Positions 19,998-29,224 are shown, counted from the stretch's first letter. The stretch is 45,252 nt of DNA from Mesostigma viride (GCA_009746045.1 RPFO01000778.1:1-45252); one strand, 5' to 3'. Made by a program: numbers and translations. Notes: generated by a model from the sequence alone, not told the origin.

Positions 19998-20383
19998 GGC
20001 TGCTGTAGGAGGAGAGCATCGCCTCACTTCGACGACGGGAATATATTTTCATTTGTTGTCAGCCACGTACACAACGGGCAGCGCGCGCGCGGCCTCGGGG
20101 TGTCAGGGGCGGTGCACACATCCGCTAAGAGTTAATATATAATTCTATTTCCCCCAAAGTTGCGTAGGGGGAGTGCGTCGTGACGGAGGTTGTGCTGCGT
20201 GTAGTCGCTTAACGTGGGGTGCGGGGTTCAAACCCACGTGGAGTCATAGATGACGACTTTTTGCTGGATACTGGGAAACCGACCCTTTTTGCAACTTTTT
20301 GAACATTTTGCAACTTTTCTGGCACATCTACAAATCCCCAATCTCGCGACACAGTCTTCCCACCCCTGCGACCTCTCAGTTTG
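19998..20383. other. Intergenic region with a TATA-like patch
   Basis: No convincing ORF. ttaatatataatt at 20132-20144 is about 135 bp upstream of the leftward MGNV start and could be its TATA element. A hairpin with 7-bp arms (acgtggg/cccacgt) lies near 20211-20238 around GGGTTCAAACCC. Near 20290-20325 gcaacttttt/gcaacttttc is repeated directly. Confidence 0.4.
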
Positions 20384-20878
20384 CTAATCCGAGTAATCTA
20401 TCAGACCCTTCTCCTCAAATTCCTTCCTAGCTTTTTCGTACATCTCATCTAGCTCTTTCATCTCATCTTTGTCGATTTTTTCAGCCACCTCTGCCATTTC
20501 TGCCCTTTTCTTGATAAGAGAGGCTCGGTTAGGATCTCGTATGATTTTTTTGTTTTCTACGACATATTTTTCAATTTGTGCACGTGCAGCTTCGTTGCTG
20601 ACATCAGGAACGGCATCCTCATCAATGACCCTGCCGAATTTGACAAAAAATTTGTCCCAACGATCTTTGTACCGTCTTTCTAAACCCCTGCGATGATGGT
20701 TGAAGAGAAAGGCCACATCGCATTGATCTCTCGTTATCCTGCGCGACGTGTGCGGTGTCGAATCTGACGCTCTGACACGGTGCCGATAGCCTCTCCCGAT
20801 GTGCAGATGACAGCCTCCCCCTTTGTCACGGTTTTTGCACCTCTTGCCGCTTTTTGTAGGTGCACCGCACTTGATCAT
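20384..20878 (-). CDS. Small protein with a Cys/His zinc motif and charged C-terminus
   Basis: 164 residues from the ATG at 20878. The N-terminus MIKCGAPTKSGKRCKNRDKG followed by GGCHLH has the pattern CG-x-x-TK-x-G-x-x-C ... C-x-x-H, a small zinc motif recurring in giant-virus and phage proteins. The middle is basic; the last 60 residues are a highly charged helix (KKRAEMAEVAEKIDKDEMKE). An alternative upstream ORF overlaps its start at 20826-20969. Nucleic-acid binding is plausible but not shown. Confidence 0.7.
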   Translation of the reverse strand: MIKCGAPTKSGKRCKNRDKGGGCHLHIGRGYRHRVRASDSTPHTSRRITRDQCDVAFLFNHHRRGLERRYKDRWDKFFVKFGRVIDEDAVPDVSNEAARAQIEKYVVENKKIIRDPNRASLIKKRAEMAEVAEKIDKDEMKELDEMYEKARKEFEEKGLIDYSD

Positions 20879-20969
20879 GACACATCACAGAGTTACATTT
20901 AAAAAACGTGGTGCTCTTGCCGCTGAATTGCGGGTCCTCCTCCGTCAGGTAGCGGATCACACGGGACAT
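20826..20969 (-). CDS. Short overlapping ORF, possible leader or misread N-terminus
   Basis: 47 codons, MSRVIRYLTEEDPQFSGKST onward, in a different frame from the zinc-motif protein and ending inside it (stop 20826-20828). The composition looks protein-like. It is either a small upstream ORF or the true N-terminal exon/frame of the zinc protein. A tttttta tract lies between the two start codons. Confidence 0.4.
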   Translation of the reverse strand: MSRVIRYLTEEDPQFSGKSTTFFKCNSVMCHDQVRCTYKKRQEVQKP

Positions 20970-21158
20970 GGTGGACTATCGTCTGGCAAAGTTGGCTGCA
21001 AGTGAGCGCACCCCTGGACGCCCTGAGACGCTTCTCCCGTTACAAGGATCTCGAGATTCGAGTGGGTGGATGATATTTAAGGTGCTCGACGTACACACGG
21101 GCCGGTCCCACTTGACACACCGCCCGATTTATGTCACCCTGTCCGCGGACGTGTCGCG

Positions 21159-21535
21159 ATGGACGAGATCCTGTCCGGGTTGTCCAAGCTGAAGAGGATC
21201 CGCGAGGAGAATGCGGACGATAAGGCACTCACGGGACGGGGGGGGCACGAGGAAGCGGTTTTAAATGAACTGAAACACGACGTCCGCACCGTGCTAATGA
21301 CCGAGTCCACATTGCTGGACCCGGAATCCATCCTGTCCATATGGAGACTGGTCACTGCGGCCGACGAACGCTTGCACAGGCGGGGGGGGCGCTGTTTTGG
21401 AGAGTGGTGGTCGGCGGTATCACGACCCGCGCGTCTAAACTGCCAACAAGCGAACGGGCCGCGTTCGTGGTGCGCGAGCTACTTAAGGCGGTCGGCGCGC
21501 CCTCGCAACTAAAAAACAGCGCGACTAGAAAGTAA
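21159..21535 (+). CDS. Small helical protein, function unknown
   Basis: Starts MDEILSGLSKLKRIREENAD at 21159, about 125 residues. The frame changes in the G8 run at 21382-21389; beyond it the other frame continues FWRVVVGGITTRASKLPTSE and ends at 21535. It is convergent with the J-domain-like gene across an AT-rich gap (21536-21694) holding several aataaa-type signals. No family recognised. Confidence 0.6.
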
Positions 21536-21694
21536 ACGCGTGCATGCCGCGCGCCCCGCGCGAGAATCCAACAAGATACCCATGCAAGCAAGCAAATTTA
21601 TTGGGAATTTATTCATTTATAAATAAATACACGACCCCCACTTGTCGTCCACTCATGATCAAACATAACACACTGAAATAAGAGCTATAATACA

Positions 21695-22909
21695 TCACAC
21701 TTTTGCGAAGAAGCTGCGAATGTCGCCATCCCTGCGGGGGACGGGGCGCGGCGGCGGCGGAGGAGGAGGAGCAGCAGGCGCGGTCTCGGCAAAGTCGTCG
21801 TAGATTTCTGACACGCGCTCCCTCACGCGCGCGCTGGGGGGCGCCACCCTGTCGGCGAACCTCCTCAGCCTGCGCCTCACGCCCAGCCTGCTCTGGTTCT
21901 CCTCCTCCCGGTCCCGCCCCCGCTTCCTAGGTCTGCTCTGGCCCTCGCCCCCCGACTCCTCCTCCTCCTCCTGCTGCTCGCGTGCTCCAGGTGGGAATCC
22001 CCACACGCACCCCGGCGTGACGGGGCGCCCCCTCTGCCGGCGCCGCCCAGGGGGCGAAGGGAGCCCGCTCTCCCTCGCAGAGGCCAGACAGGCTGACAGG
22101 CGTGAGGGGGGAGGGGCGGGCGTCGCAGAGGCCTGGGATGGCACGTAGTCCAGGGGGCGGTGGTCTGGATGCTCCATGTAAAACTGGTGCAATGTGTAGG
22201 TGGGGTCCTGGAGCTGCTTCCTCTCAAAAAGGATCTTCCACCTCTCCTTGGCCAGTGTGTCCAGCACCAGGTTATAAGCCCAGTCCCTCATCAAAGGGGG
22301 GGCAGGGCCGCGCACTCTGAACAGCTTGTCGGAAATCGCGGAGACGAGGGCCGCCGTCTTCTGACGCCCCCAGGAATCGACAGACGAAAACACGGCCTGC
22401 AGGTCCGCGATGGCGACGTCGTGGTTCGTGGGAAGATCACCGACGGCCACGACACAGTGGCAAATCATGTAGTCGGCGAAACGGCAGGCCTCCACCTCGC
22501 AGGACCGTTGAGAACGCATGCCGGCGTTGAACGCACGGGCCCACAAGTCGTCCCACTCCCCATCCTCCTGGGTTTGACGCCTCCCGACCGACACCACGCG
22601 AAAATGGTACTCCCCTTCCGCAGCCTCGACGCGTTCCCACGAGGAGGTGAGCCGCTGGAAGGCGTCGGTGGCTTCTTGAATTCGGCATTTGTCTGGATGC
22701 AGCAAGAGCCTGAGACGTTTGTACACCTGGTTGGCTTCCTCTCTGTCCACCTGCAGCACAGCCGTCTTCCTATCTCGAACAGCGAGGTAAATCCTCACGA
22801 CGTCGTCCGCCAAGGGCAAGCATCCCAGGAGAATTCGGTCGAGGAGATCGCTCTTCTCGCCATCTCGCAATTTGGCAGCGGACTGGACAACGCCTGCGAC
22901 GTTCCCCAT
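21695..22909 (-). CDS. J-domain-like protein with disordered Arg-rich tail
   Basis: The open frame extends upstream, but the ATG at 22909 (MGNVAGVVQSAAKLRDGEKS) is chosen because it matches the MGNV start of the paralogue at 19997 and because the TATA/promoter region lies beyond it. 404 residues. Residues ~60-100 read YKRLRLLLHPDKCRIQEATD followed by AFQRLTSSWE, which is the DnaJ helix II-HPD-helix III pattern, so a co-chaperone-like Hsp70 contact is likely. The last ~150 residues are low-complexity Arg/Glu/Pro. Gly-2 suggests myristoylation. Intact. Confidence 0.72.
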   Translation of the reverse strand: MGNVAGVVQSAAKLRDGEKSDLLDRILLGCLPLADDVVRIYLAVRDRKTAVLQVDREEANQVYKRLRLLLHPDKCRIQEATDAFQRLTSSWERVEAAEGEYHFRVVSVGRRQTQEDGEWDDLWARAFNAGMRSQRSCEVEACRFADYMICHCVVAVGDLPTNHDVAIADLQAVFSSVDSWGRQKTAALVSAISDKLFRVRGPAPPLMRDWAYNLVLDTLAKERWKILFERKQLQDPTYTLHQFYMEHPDHRPLDYVPSQASATPAPPPSRLSACLASARESGLPSPPGRRRQRGRPVTPGCVWGFPPGAREQQEEEEESGGEGQSRPRKRGRDREEENQSRLGVRRRLRRFADRVAPPSARVRERVSEIYDDFAETAPAAPPPPPPPRPVPRRDGDIRSFFAKV

Positions 22910-23284
22910 GGAGCTGGCGGTCAGACGAGGAAGACGGTGGTGCCAAGCCAGCGGGGGGCTCGGGAGGGGCTCGGTGCAGCCCACTTGATGATCCCGCGCC
23001 AAGTGGGTGGGCGGACGAGAGCCTGGTGGGCGGACGAAGATTCCGTCTGCTTCGAGTTCCCGCTGTCTTGGCTCCCCTTTGCCGCCCAAAATTTGCTTTT
23101 CCCGCGCCAGGGCGCCCGTGACATCAGCCGGATCTGGGCGCCCAAGTTCAAACGAACGGCCGGTGGGTATAAAGACCCGCTCGTTTGTCCCGTGGGTCAC
23201 CGCTCGACTGACGAACTCCCACCGCACTGACGGCTGACACCTCGCCGGACGGCTGCACTCCCTCTCTCAGACTCGCCTACCACC
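22910..23284. promoter_or_regulatory. Divergent promoter region with TATA box
   Basis: Lies between the J-domain-like gene and the SET-like gene. TATAAAG at 23168-23174 is 111 bp upstream of the rightward ATG; the start context is ccaccATGg, a good Kozak match. The leader between is C-rich. The other end of the region must serve the leftward gene. Confidence 0.6.
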
Positions 23285-24573
23285 ATGGCAAACACGTTCG
23301 CATCGGCACAAGACCGGAAGATCGCCAACGGTGAGCTGCACGTGACTGCGACTGCGCCTGGTAGCCGCTGCAGTGTGTGTGTTTTCAGGGTAGATTGGGG
23401 GGTCTCGCTCGTGTCGCGTTTCTGGTCGCCTGTTGGGTATTTCTCGAGAAGGGGCGCGCCTGCCCGTCTTGTTCCATGGCTGAAGAGGTTCCTGGCACTT
23501 CCTTCGCGAGCTTACGTTCCTAGCAAGCTTACGTTTCCCTGCCTGCCTGCTCGTGATTTGTTCCATGGCTGAAGAGGGAAGGGCCAAGTAGCCACGGTTT
23601 ATCTCGACCTGTCGTCTCGATCTTTTCCACATTCGGCGTTTCGCGTGCTTACGTTTCTCTTTCCCTTCTTCCCATGCCTGCCTGCTCGTGATTTGTTCCT
23701 CGGTGCGCTGCAGCCCGCTCCGGCATCGAATTGGGCACGAAGAGATACGCGCGGACCATCGGGGCAGACGACGGTCGAGTGTACACCACCACGGCCATCG
23801 AGCCCGCTGGCGATGACCACCCCAACTCCCCTGGGATGCAAATCATGAACCAGCAGGTCGGGGCCGTCACGAATCGCCAAATCGCGGTGGTTTGGAAGCG
23901 CAAGAACGGTCAGCGTGTTGCCAAGGTGGTGTGCACCAACGCGAAGGGTGGCATCAGGTCCCGTCAATATGTCATCAATGTGGGCGGCGAGCAGCGATAC
24001 GCAGTGCGTCCGGTTCCGTTCGGCGCAGTTCCGGTGGAGAACGCCGCAAAAACTGTTTTTTTGTGGGAGGAGCGCGGCGTGGCCTGCTTGCTGGACTCCT
24101 CCCGGTACTGCAACGAGTCTGATTTCATCCGGGACGCTGGCGAGGCGAAGAAGGAGCCCAACTGCGAGTTGGTGTTTGGGAACGTGCAGGGGGTGACCGC
24201 CCTGCGGGTGCGGACCACCCAACGGATTTGGGGGGGGCAAGAGCTGATTCTGGATCGCAGCGGCACGCGATTCTGTGTCAGCACCACCGGCTCCCTTCCC
24301 GCTTTGACGCGCGAGAACCGCGCCTCCTGGGGGCATTCTGGACGTCCGGAGCGCCGCCCTAGCGGCATGACTTGGATGGAGGGCAGCGACAGCGGCAGCG
24401 ACGGCGAGGAGGAGAAGGGTCTGGCACTCCTCTTGCGGGGGGAAGGGGGGTCTGGCAAGGCCGGGAGCAGCAAGGGGAAGGGGGGTTCTGGCATGGGGAG
24501 CGGCAAGGGGAAGGGGGGTTCTGGCATGGGGAGCGGCAAGGGGAAGGGGGTTCTGGCAAGGGGAAGGGCGTGA
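23285..24573 (+). CDS. SET-domain-like protein with one intron
   Basis: Exon 1 is 23285-23330 (MANTFASAQDRKIAN); exon 2 is 23714-24573; joining at GT-AG sites gives a phase-1 junction that keeps the frame. The product has a SET-like core: YARTIGADDGRVYTTTAIEP, then SSRYCNESDFIRDAGEAKKE-PNCE, then ALRVRTTQRIWGGQELILD, paralleling the SET NHSC-PNC and GEEL...D blocks (protein lysine methyltransferases). The canonical NHSC is replaced, so activity is uncertain. The C-terminus has Gly-Lys-Ser repeats. An acidic ORF follows in the same frame after one stop. Confidence 0.65.
23331..23713 (+). other. Spliceosomal intron (383 bp)
   Basis: Donor G|GTGAGC at 23331 and acceptor gctgcag ending at 23713 after a T/C-rich tract. 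Contains internal direct repeats: gcttacgttt, then tgcctgcctgctcgtgattt followed by gttcc, once at about 23527-23565 and again at about 23647-23700, so a second acceptor region may have arisen by duplication. ORFs inside are not convincing. Confidence 0.7.
24445..24568 (+). repeat. 33-bp tandem repeat (Gly-Lys-Ser-Met)
   Basis: About three and a half copies of a 33-bp unit beginning ggcaaggggaaggggggttc. The last copy has G5 where the others have G6, which shifts the frame and leads to the stop at 24571-24573. Confidence 0.85.
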
Positions 24574-24576
24574 GGG

Positions 24577-24834
24577 GTGTGGGATGAGGAGGAGGAGGAG
24601 GAGGAGGAGTCCGTGATGGAGGAGGAGGAGGAGGAGGAGGAGGAGGATTCGGAGGATGAGGATTGCGACGACCTCAAGGATGAGGACGAGGATGACGACG
24701 GCGGCGAGCAGGGCACCGCGGTCCCTGCGATGTGTGCCATCAGCTGCTCTCCCTTCCTGCTGCGGGCGGCCGAGGATTGCAGTCGGAACGATCAGCCGAG
24801 GGTCAATCGTTCGCGCTCGGAGGGATGCGCCTGA
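24577..24834 (+). CDS. Acidic Glu/Asp-rich ORF, possible C-terminus of the SET-like protein
   Basis: 85 codons: a run of Glu broken by SVM, then Asp/Glu, then a Cys-containing tail (VPAMCAISCSPFLLRAAEDC). It lies four bases after the upstream stop in the same frame and follows a repeat whose last copy lost a G. It may be the acidic tail of the SET-like protein with compensating errors, or mere GAG microsatellite. Confidence 0.35.
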   Translation: MWDEEEEEEEESVMEEEEEEEEEDSEDEDCDDLKDEDEDDDGGEQGTAVPAMCAISCSPFLLRAAEDCSRNDQPRVNRSRSEGCA

Positions 24835-25300
24835 GGGAATTCCAGGCTGTTCTTGTGTTCGCTGTCCCTGGAGCTCCTGGCCGGCGACGTGGGCCGCCCC
24901 AGCATGGCCTCCGCGGCCCTTGTGGCGTGCTCCTTTTTATTTCCGCAGACGCACCATAGGAATATTGTCCAGGGCCCTTTCATGTACCTAACTTTCAGGG
25001 GGCATTTTTTTCGGACTGGCCTTGTATGCGTGTATTCTTGATGCATGGGGACTCTCCCCTTACTATCATTGACCAGCGGTTCTCATGTCCAGAGCTTGTA
25101 ATATAAATAGTAGGTAGGACTCGCCTGAATGAATAAATGATTTCTGTGATTATGATACATTCATTGAACACACGCGATTCATTGATCATTTAGGAATAAT
25201 AGATTTAATCAGTAACACGTTCGAGAGCATGTGGGCGGCTGGGACAAAACCATCTAGACGCGCACCCCCGCCCCTAAGTCAGGCCGCTCGGACCCTTCCG
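24835..25300. other. AT-rich intergenic region
   Basis: No gene seen. Includes ctttttatttccgc, aactttcagggggcattttttt and an AT-rich segment with aataaatga and taatagatttaatca near 25128-25212, suited to transcript ends of the rightward and leftward flanking genes. Confidence 0.4.
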
Positions 25301-26617
25301 TCACCTCAGCACGCCCGACATGTGCAGCGCCTGGATGGCGGTGCGGACCGCTGGCACACACGCGCAGGCGTGCAGCGCGGACGCCACCCTGGCCGCATAC
25401 TGGGCGTCGGTTTCCTCGTCCCGCTGGCGCCTCAGCGGCTCGAGGGCGGGGCTGCGTATCATGTCCAGCGCCTTGCCCACCTCGTTCTCCATGTGCGTGC
25501 AGAAGAGGGCGACCGGGCGCACGGGGGACGGGGCGTGGGCGGCAAAGTACACGGTGGCGGGCGGAGGGGGGTGAGGCAGTAGAGGCCGCGCCCGGCGGCA
25601 GGGGGGTCAGCTGGTAGAAGGGGGGGAGTGGAAGGGGGGGGCTCGTTTTCCTTGTCGGCGGCGCACCGTTTCTTGGCCCCCTTGGCCCCGTCCGGGATGC
25701 GCAGGGAGGCCATATGGTCGCGCAGGGCCCTTAGCTCCTTCTCCTCCTTCTCCAAGGCCACCGCCTGGGCGGCCAGCTCGGCCTTCTTGGCCGCGAGCTC
25801 CTCCTCCAGCAGCACCACCTTGACGGCGGGGGCAGCGGTGGTGTCTCCCCCGCCTGGGCGGCCTCCGGGTCGTCCAACCAGGGCAGCTTGGACGTGTAGG
25901 GGAGGGGGCAGAGGGAGAGCAGCCTGAGCAGGTTGGTCGCCTCGCAGTACTCGTGCTCGACGCGCGCCCACTCCTTGCTCTTCTTGCGGAGGCACTCCTC
26001 CGCCCCTGGCGCCTCCGGGTTCACCCAGGCCCAGTCGTACTCCTCCTTCCAGGCCTCGCACCTGGCCACGTCCATGCTCAGCTGGACCTTGCGCCGCTCC
26101 ACCTCGCGCTCGAGCGCCGCCCCCCCGCTCCTCCCCCAGCGGCCGGGCCGACCGCGGCCTGCACCTCCCCCCTGCGCACGATCATCCCCGCCGCGGCCAG
26201 GCCCAGCTCGGCGATCAGGTGATTGCACACGGCCGCCCTCTTGTCGACGCCGTCGGCGGGGCAGGGCAGCCGCAGCAGGAAGGGCTTGAGGACGCTCCGG
26301 GCCAGGTGGTACCCCCCCTTCTTGTTCTCCAAGTCCACGGCGGTCCGGCGCCCGTCCGCGGTCGGCGCGGCGACGGCCTCCACCAGCCTCTTGGTGCCCC
26401 TGAAGTCCAGCCGCTCGGTGACGGCCACGGCCACGTCCCTCGCGTTGTAGAAGACCTCTCCGTCCACCGGGGCGGTGCGGACGTACGGGCGGATGGGCCG
26501 CGGGGGCCGGACCAGGTAGTCGTCCAGGGTGGTCAGCACCACGTCGAACGAGTTCGGGAACGAGCTGCCGCGCCCCCTCTCCGGGCGCTGCCACCCCTCC
26601 GCCACGTGGCTGCCCAT
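25301..26617 (-). CDS. Coiled-coil protein, function unknown
   Basis: From the ATG at 26617 (MGSHVAEGWQRPERGRGSSF), about 435 residues. The N-terminal globular part has YLVRPPRPIRPYVRTAPVDG, then VFYNARDVAVAVTERLDFRG, loosely like BRO/MSV199-type DNA-binding domains (weak). It continues REVERRKVQLSMDVARCEAW, then a coiled coil VKVVLLEEELAAKKAELAAQ, a Pro-rich linker, and ends EEETDAQYAARVASALHA-like to VRTAIQALHMSGVLR. Frames change at C runs near 26122-26135, 25845-25855 and 25565-25600. No neighbour suggests a specific role. Confidence 0.6.
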
Positions 26618-26631
26618 GGGCGGGGGAAGGG

Positions 26632-26800
26632 TGGACGGACGGGGCCTCGGGCAGACGGCGCAGGGGGGCGGACGGGGGCTCGGGCAGACGGGGGGTCGAC
26701 AGTCGGCGCAGGTTGGACGGACGGGGCCTCGGGCAGTCGGCAGTAGGCGCAGGTTGGACGGACGGGGCCACGGGCAGTTGGCGTGTAGTCGACGGACGGA
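26632..26800. repeat. Imperfect GC-rich tandem repeat
   Basis: About four diverged copies of a ~40-bp unit around ggacggacggggcctcgggc followed by a cagtcggc-type segment. It lies just upstream of the leftward coiled-coil gene start, in a non-coding stretch. Confidence 0.75.
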
Positions 26801-27221
26801 GGAAAACGGGCAATGTCCGAGGACGCGACGGCCTGGACTCGCAGGCCCTCGGGGGTTGTACGAAAATTTGCGCTTTTTTACGGCGACGATCGGATTCTCC
26901 GCGCTTTTCGCAGAGTGGCGGCAAGGCCGTACGGTTTCTGGCGCTTTCGTGAGCTCTCCGGCGTTGCCGTACTAATTCGGGTACTTCCGCGCTCTCCCAG
27001 GCAGTACCGCGAAGATTCAGCGAATTCCGTACGATCTGATGTCCGGTGCCGATTGGGGGTCCGTACGACTGGACTCTGAACATGTGTCAGAAGATTCCCG
27101 CGGATCTCCCCGCCGTCCCTCTTTCCCCGGGATCCCCTCGTCCGGCCACAAATCTGCGCGGCGTACCGATTCGCCAGCGTCAGTCCAGGGCCGGAAGGTA
27201 CTTTTCTCGTACAGCCGTACG

Positions 27222-27375
27222 TACGGATTTTTGGGGGGGAGATTGCAGCAATCCCGGGGGGCGTACCCAACAACTTCTCTACTAGGTTGCTACCTAGTAC
27301 TGTTCTTTTTTACATCAGTCATAAAAAAAAAAGGAGAGGAGAGGATAGCCGCAATCTCCCCCCGAAATCCCGTCC
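27222..27375. repeat. Inverted-repeat unit, possible miniature element
   Basis: Arms of about 22 bp: ggatttttgggggggagatt plus gcagc on the left, and its imperfect reverse complement gccgcaatctccccccgaaa plus tcc on the right. Between them is ctaggttgctacctag and an A10 tract. No clear target duplication seen. Confidence 0.5.
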
Positions 27376-27626
27376 ACCCAGCCGGCTCTCGGGTCGTAGA
27401 ATTCGTACCGAGGCCCCGCGGGACTAAAGGCGCAGAGAGTACGACGCGTACGATTTCTGCCCGGCCCGTTCCCTGCCTTGCCCGGACGATGGCCGGACGG
27501 CACGGCCACGGGAATCAGCCCTCCAGCGCGCGCTGCCCCGCTTCCGCGCCTGCGCACGACGCCTCCATGACCGAATTCAATGAAATTACAAGTCGTGCGC
27601 AGAGGCAGCGAGGCGGGATTTTTGGC

Positions 27627-27686
27627 AGACGAATTAGAGGCTCGGGAAAATTAGGGAGACGAATTAGAGGCTCGGGAAAATTAGGA
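27627..27686 (+). repeat. 30-bp tandem duplication
   Basis: Two adjacent copies of agacgaattagaggctcggg followed by aaaattaggg/a, identical except for the last base. Confidence 0.9.
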
Positions 27687-27764
27687 TGCTAGCCGCGGGA
27701 TGCCTAGCCGCGTGGGAAATTGACGAGGGAATTTAGGGTCGTTCGTTGGCTACGAAATTGGCAG

Positions 27765-28263
27765 GTGAGTAATTGGCCCGCTAGTTTCCAGGCGCAACGA
27801 ATATCGCTCGCCATTCCCCGTCGACACGCGCCCCCTCCGTCTCCTCACGCAACTCTCGACGCGTTGCTCGCGTTTTGCGCGTTCTTTCTCGTCTCCTCGT
27901 GGCTGCAGGGTTGCCGCGAATCCGTCGTCTTCCCCCAGTGGTCTCCCGCTCCAGGTGAGCCCCTCGCGTTCTCGTCGCGATTTCGCACTCGCCCGCGAGC
28001 TCCTCCCGATTTCCCCGTCTGACGGCACCCTTTCCAGCCCCTGCTCGGCCGTTCGTGGACAGGAGCGCGCCACGTCGTTTCTCCGGCGCACGCGTCATCC
28101 GGCGTGGATCTGCCGTCGTTCCAGGTGAGTGGCGCGTCCGTTTGCCGGGATCGTACGGCACTTGCGGGGAACTCGGGGCCAAAATCCCTCGCTCTCCCGT
28201 CCTCCTCCCCGTCCGCGTCCTCCCCTTTCTGTCGTGGGCAGTCCGTGTCCCCCCTTTCTCCAG
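27765..28263 (+). other. Probable spliced 5' leader with three short introns
   Basis: Three CAG|GTGAG(T/C) donors each pair with a following pyrimidine-rich acceptor: 27765-27908 (144 bp, ends ctgcag), 27955-28037 (83 bp, ends tttccag) and 28125-28263 (139 bp, ends tctccag). The mini-exons between (27909-27954 and 28038-28124) and the last exon lead to the ATG at 28301. All predicted by eye; only RNA could confirm. Confidence 0.5.
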
Positions 28264-28300
28264 TGGCCGCGTCCGCGGACGTTTAGTCGCTTCCGTAGCC

Positions 28301-29224
28301 ATGATGATGACCGACTTCTTCTGGTTCCTGGGGCCGCACGCCCAGGACAATGATCTGCGCGTGTGGATGGTGAGAGAGGAAGCGCATCCCCTCTTCCGCA
28401 AGGGCGCCTCCCTCGTCACGCTGCTGCTGGACCACAGAGGTCCGCCCCAGTACTTCCACATGCAGTCCCTCGCGCTGGCCGTGGCCAGGCCCTCCGGCGC
28501 CCCCTCGTACAGGCGCTGGCTCACGTGCGACGAGGGCTCGGAGGCCATCGAGCGGGTGGCCGAGGAGATAAACCCGCCCCGCAGCCAGTGCAGCGAGGAG
28601 GGCGAGTGCGAGGCCGACCGCCTGCCCGCCGTGATAAACCTGATGCGCGAGGGGCCCTGCATGGGCGTGTGGCTGCACCCCGACCTGTTCGCCCCCTTCG
28701 TCACCTGGCTGAGGGCCGAGCCCCCCTCCGCGCCGCTGGAGAGGAGGCCGGCGCTGCCTGCCGCACGGGTGGTGGACGGGCGCGCGCGCGCGGCCGAGAG
28801 TGGCGAGGTGCGCAGGTTCGTCGCCGCCGTGCTGGGGGACGAGGCCGACGGCGAGTGGTGCAAAGAGCGGGCGCGCATGCACGACCCGCACGCCCTGCCA
28901 GGGGGGCAGCTCTTCGAGGAGGCCGCGGACGCCCTCTCCGCCCTCCTGCGCGCTGCGGGGAAGGGCTGCAACGGGGCTCTGGTCGCGTGTGGGAAGTGCG
29001 CGAGGGCCACGGACATGCTGCTCGACCCCGCGGGGCACGAGCACGAGCACGGCGTGTGCGTGGACTGCGCCGTCGCCGCCGTGGAGGAGGCCAGGCGCGT
29101 GGGGATAGAGGGGGGGGTCAAGTGCCCCCTGTGCCGCCTGGCGATGGCCGGTGCCGAAGCCCCCCCCTTCTTCGTGTACAGCCCGCGAAAGTCCGTGACG
29201 GCGGCCGCCTCCATGGCCCTGTAA
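28301..29224 (+). CDS. KilA-N-like protein with C-terminal RING finger (p28-type)
   Basis: Intact, 307 residues, from MMMTDFFWFLGPHAQDNDLR. The N-terminal two thirds hold a KilA-N-like block with GPCMGVWLHPDLFAPFVTWL. The C-terminus is a RING finger: CGKCARATDMLLDPAGHEHE-H, then CVDCAVA, then VKCPLC, giving the C-x2-C ... H ... C-x2-C ... C-x2-C order. KilA-N plus RING is the layout of poxvirus p28-like ubiquitin ligases, so E3 ligase activity at viral or host targets is likely by family. Convergent with the long split gene. The upstream leader appears spliced. Confidence 0.8.
   Translation: MMMTDFFWFLGPHAQDNDLRVWMVREEAHPLFRKGASLVTLLLDHRGPPQYFHMQSLALAVARPSGAPSYRRWLTCDEGSEAIERVAEEINPPRSQCSEEGECEADRLPAVINLMREGPCMGVWLHPDLFAPFVTWLRAEPPSAPLERRPALPAARVVDGRARAAESGEVRRFVAAVLGDEADGEWCKERARMHDPHALPGGQLFEEAADALSALLRAAGKGCNGALVACGKCARATDMLLDPAGHEHEHGVCVDCAVAAVEEARRVGIEGGVKCPLCRLAMAGAEAPPFFVYSPRKSVTAAASMAL

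Larger units (their letters stand above)
26801..27764. other. Long non-coding stretch rich in CGTACG
   Basis: No convincing gene. The palindrome CGTACG occurs six times between 26928 and 27452. An inverted repeat flanks an A/T-rich core (27222-27375), and a 30-bp direct repeat is at 27627-27686. The right end (27762-27770) is CAG|GTGAGT, the first of three splice-donor matches. Confidence 0.5.

Noticed and set aside
20205-20245. Possible tRNA at gggttcaaaccc
   Set aside because: T-stem pairing fails beyond two pairs; a simple 7-bp hairpin explains the symmetry.
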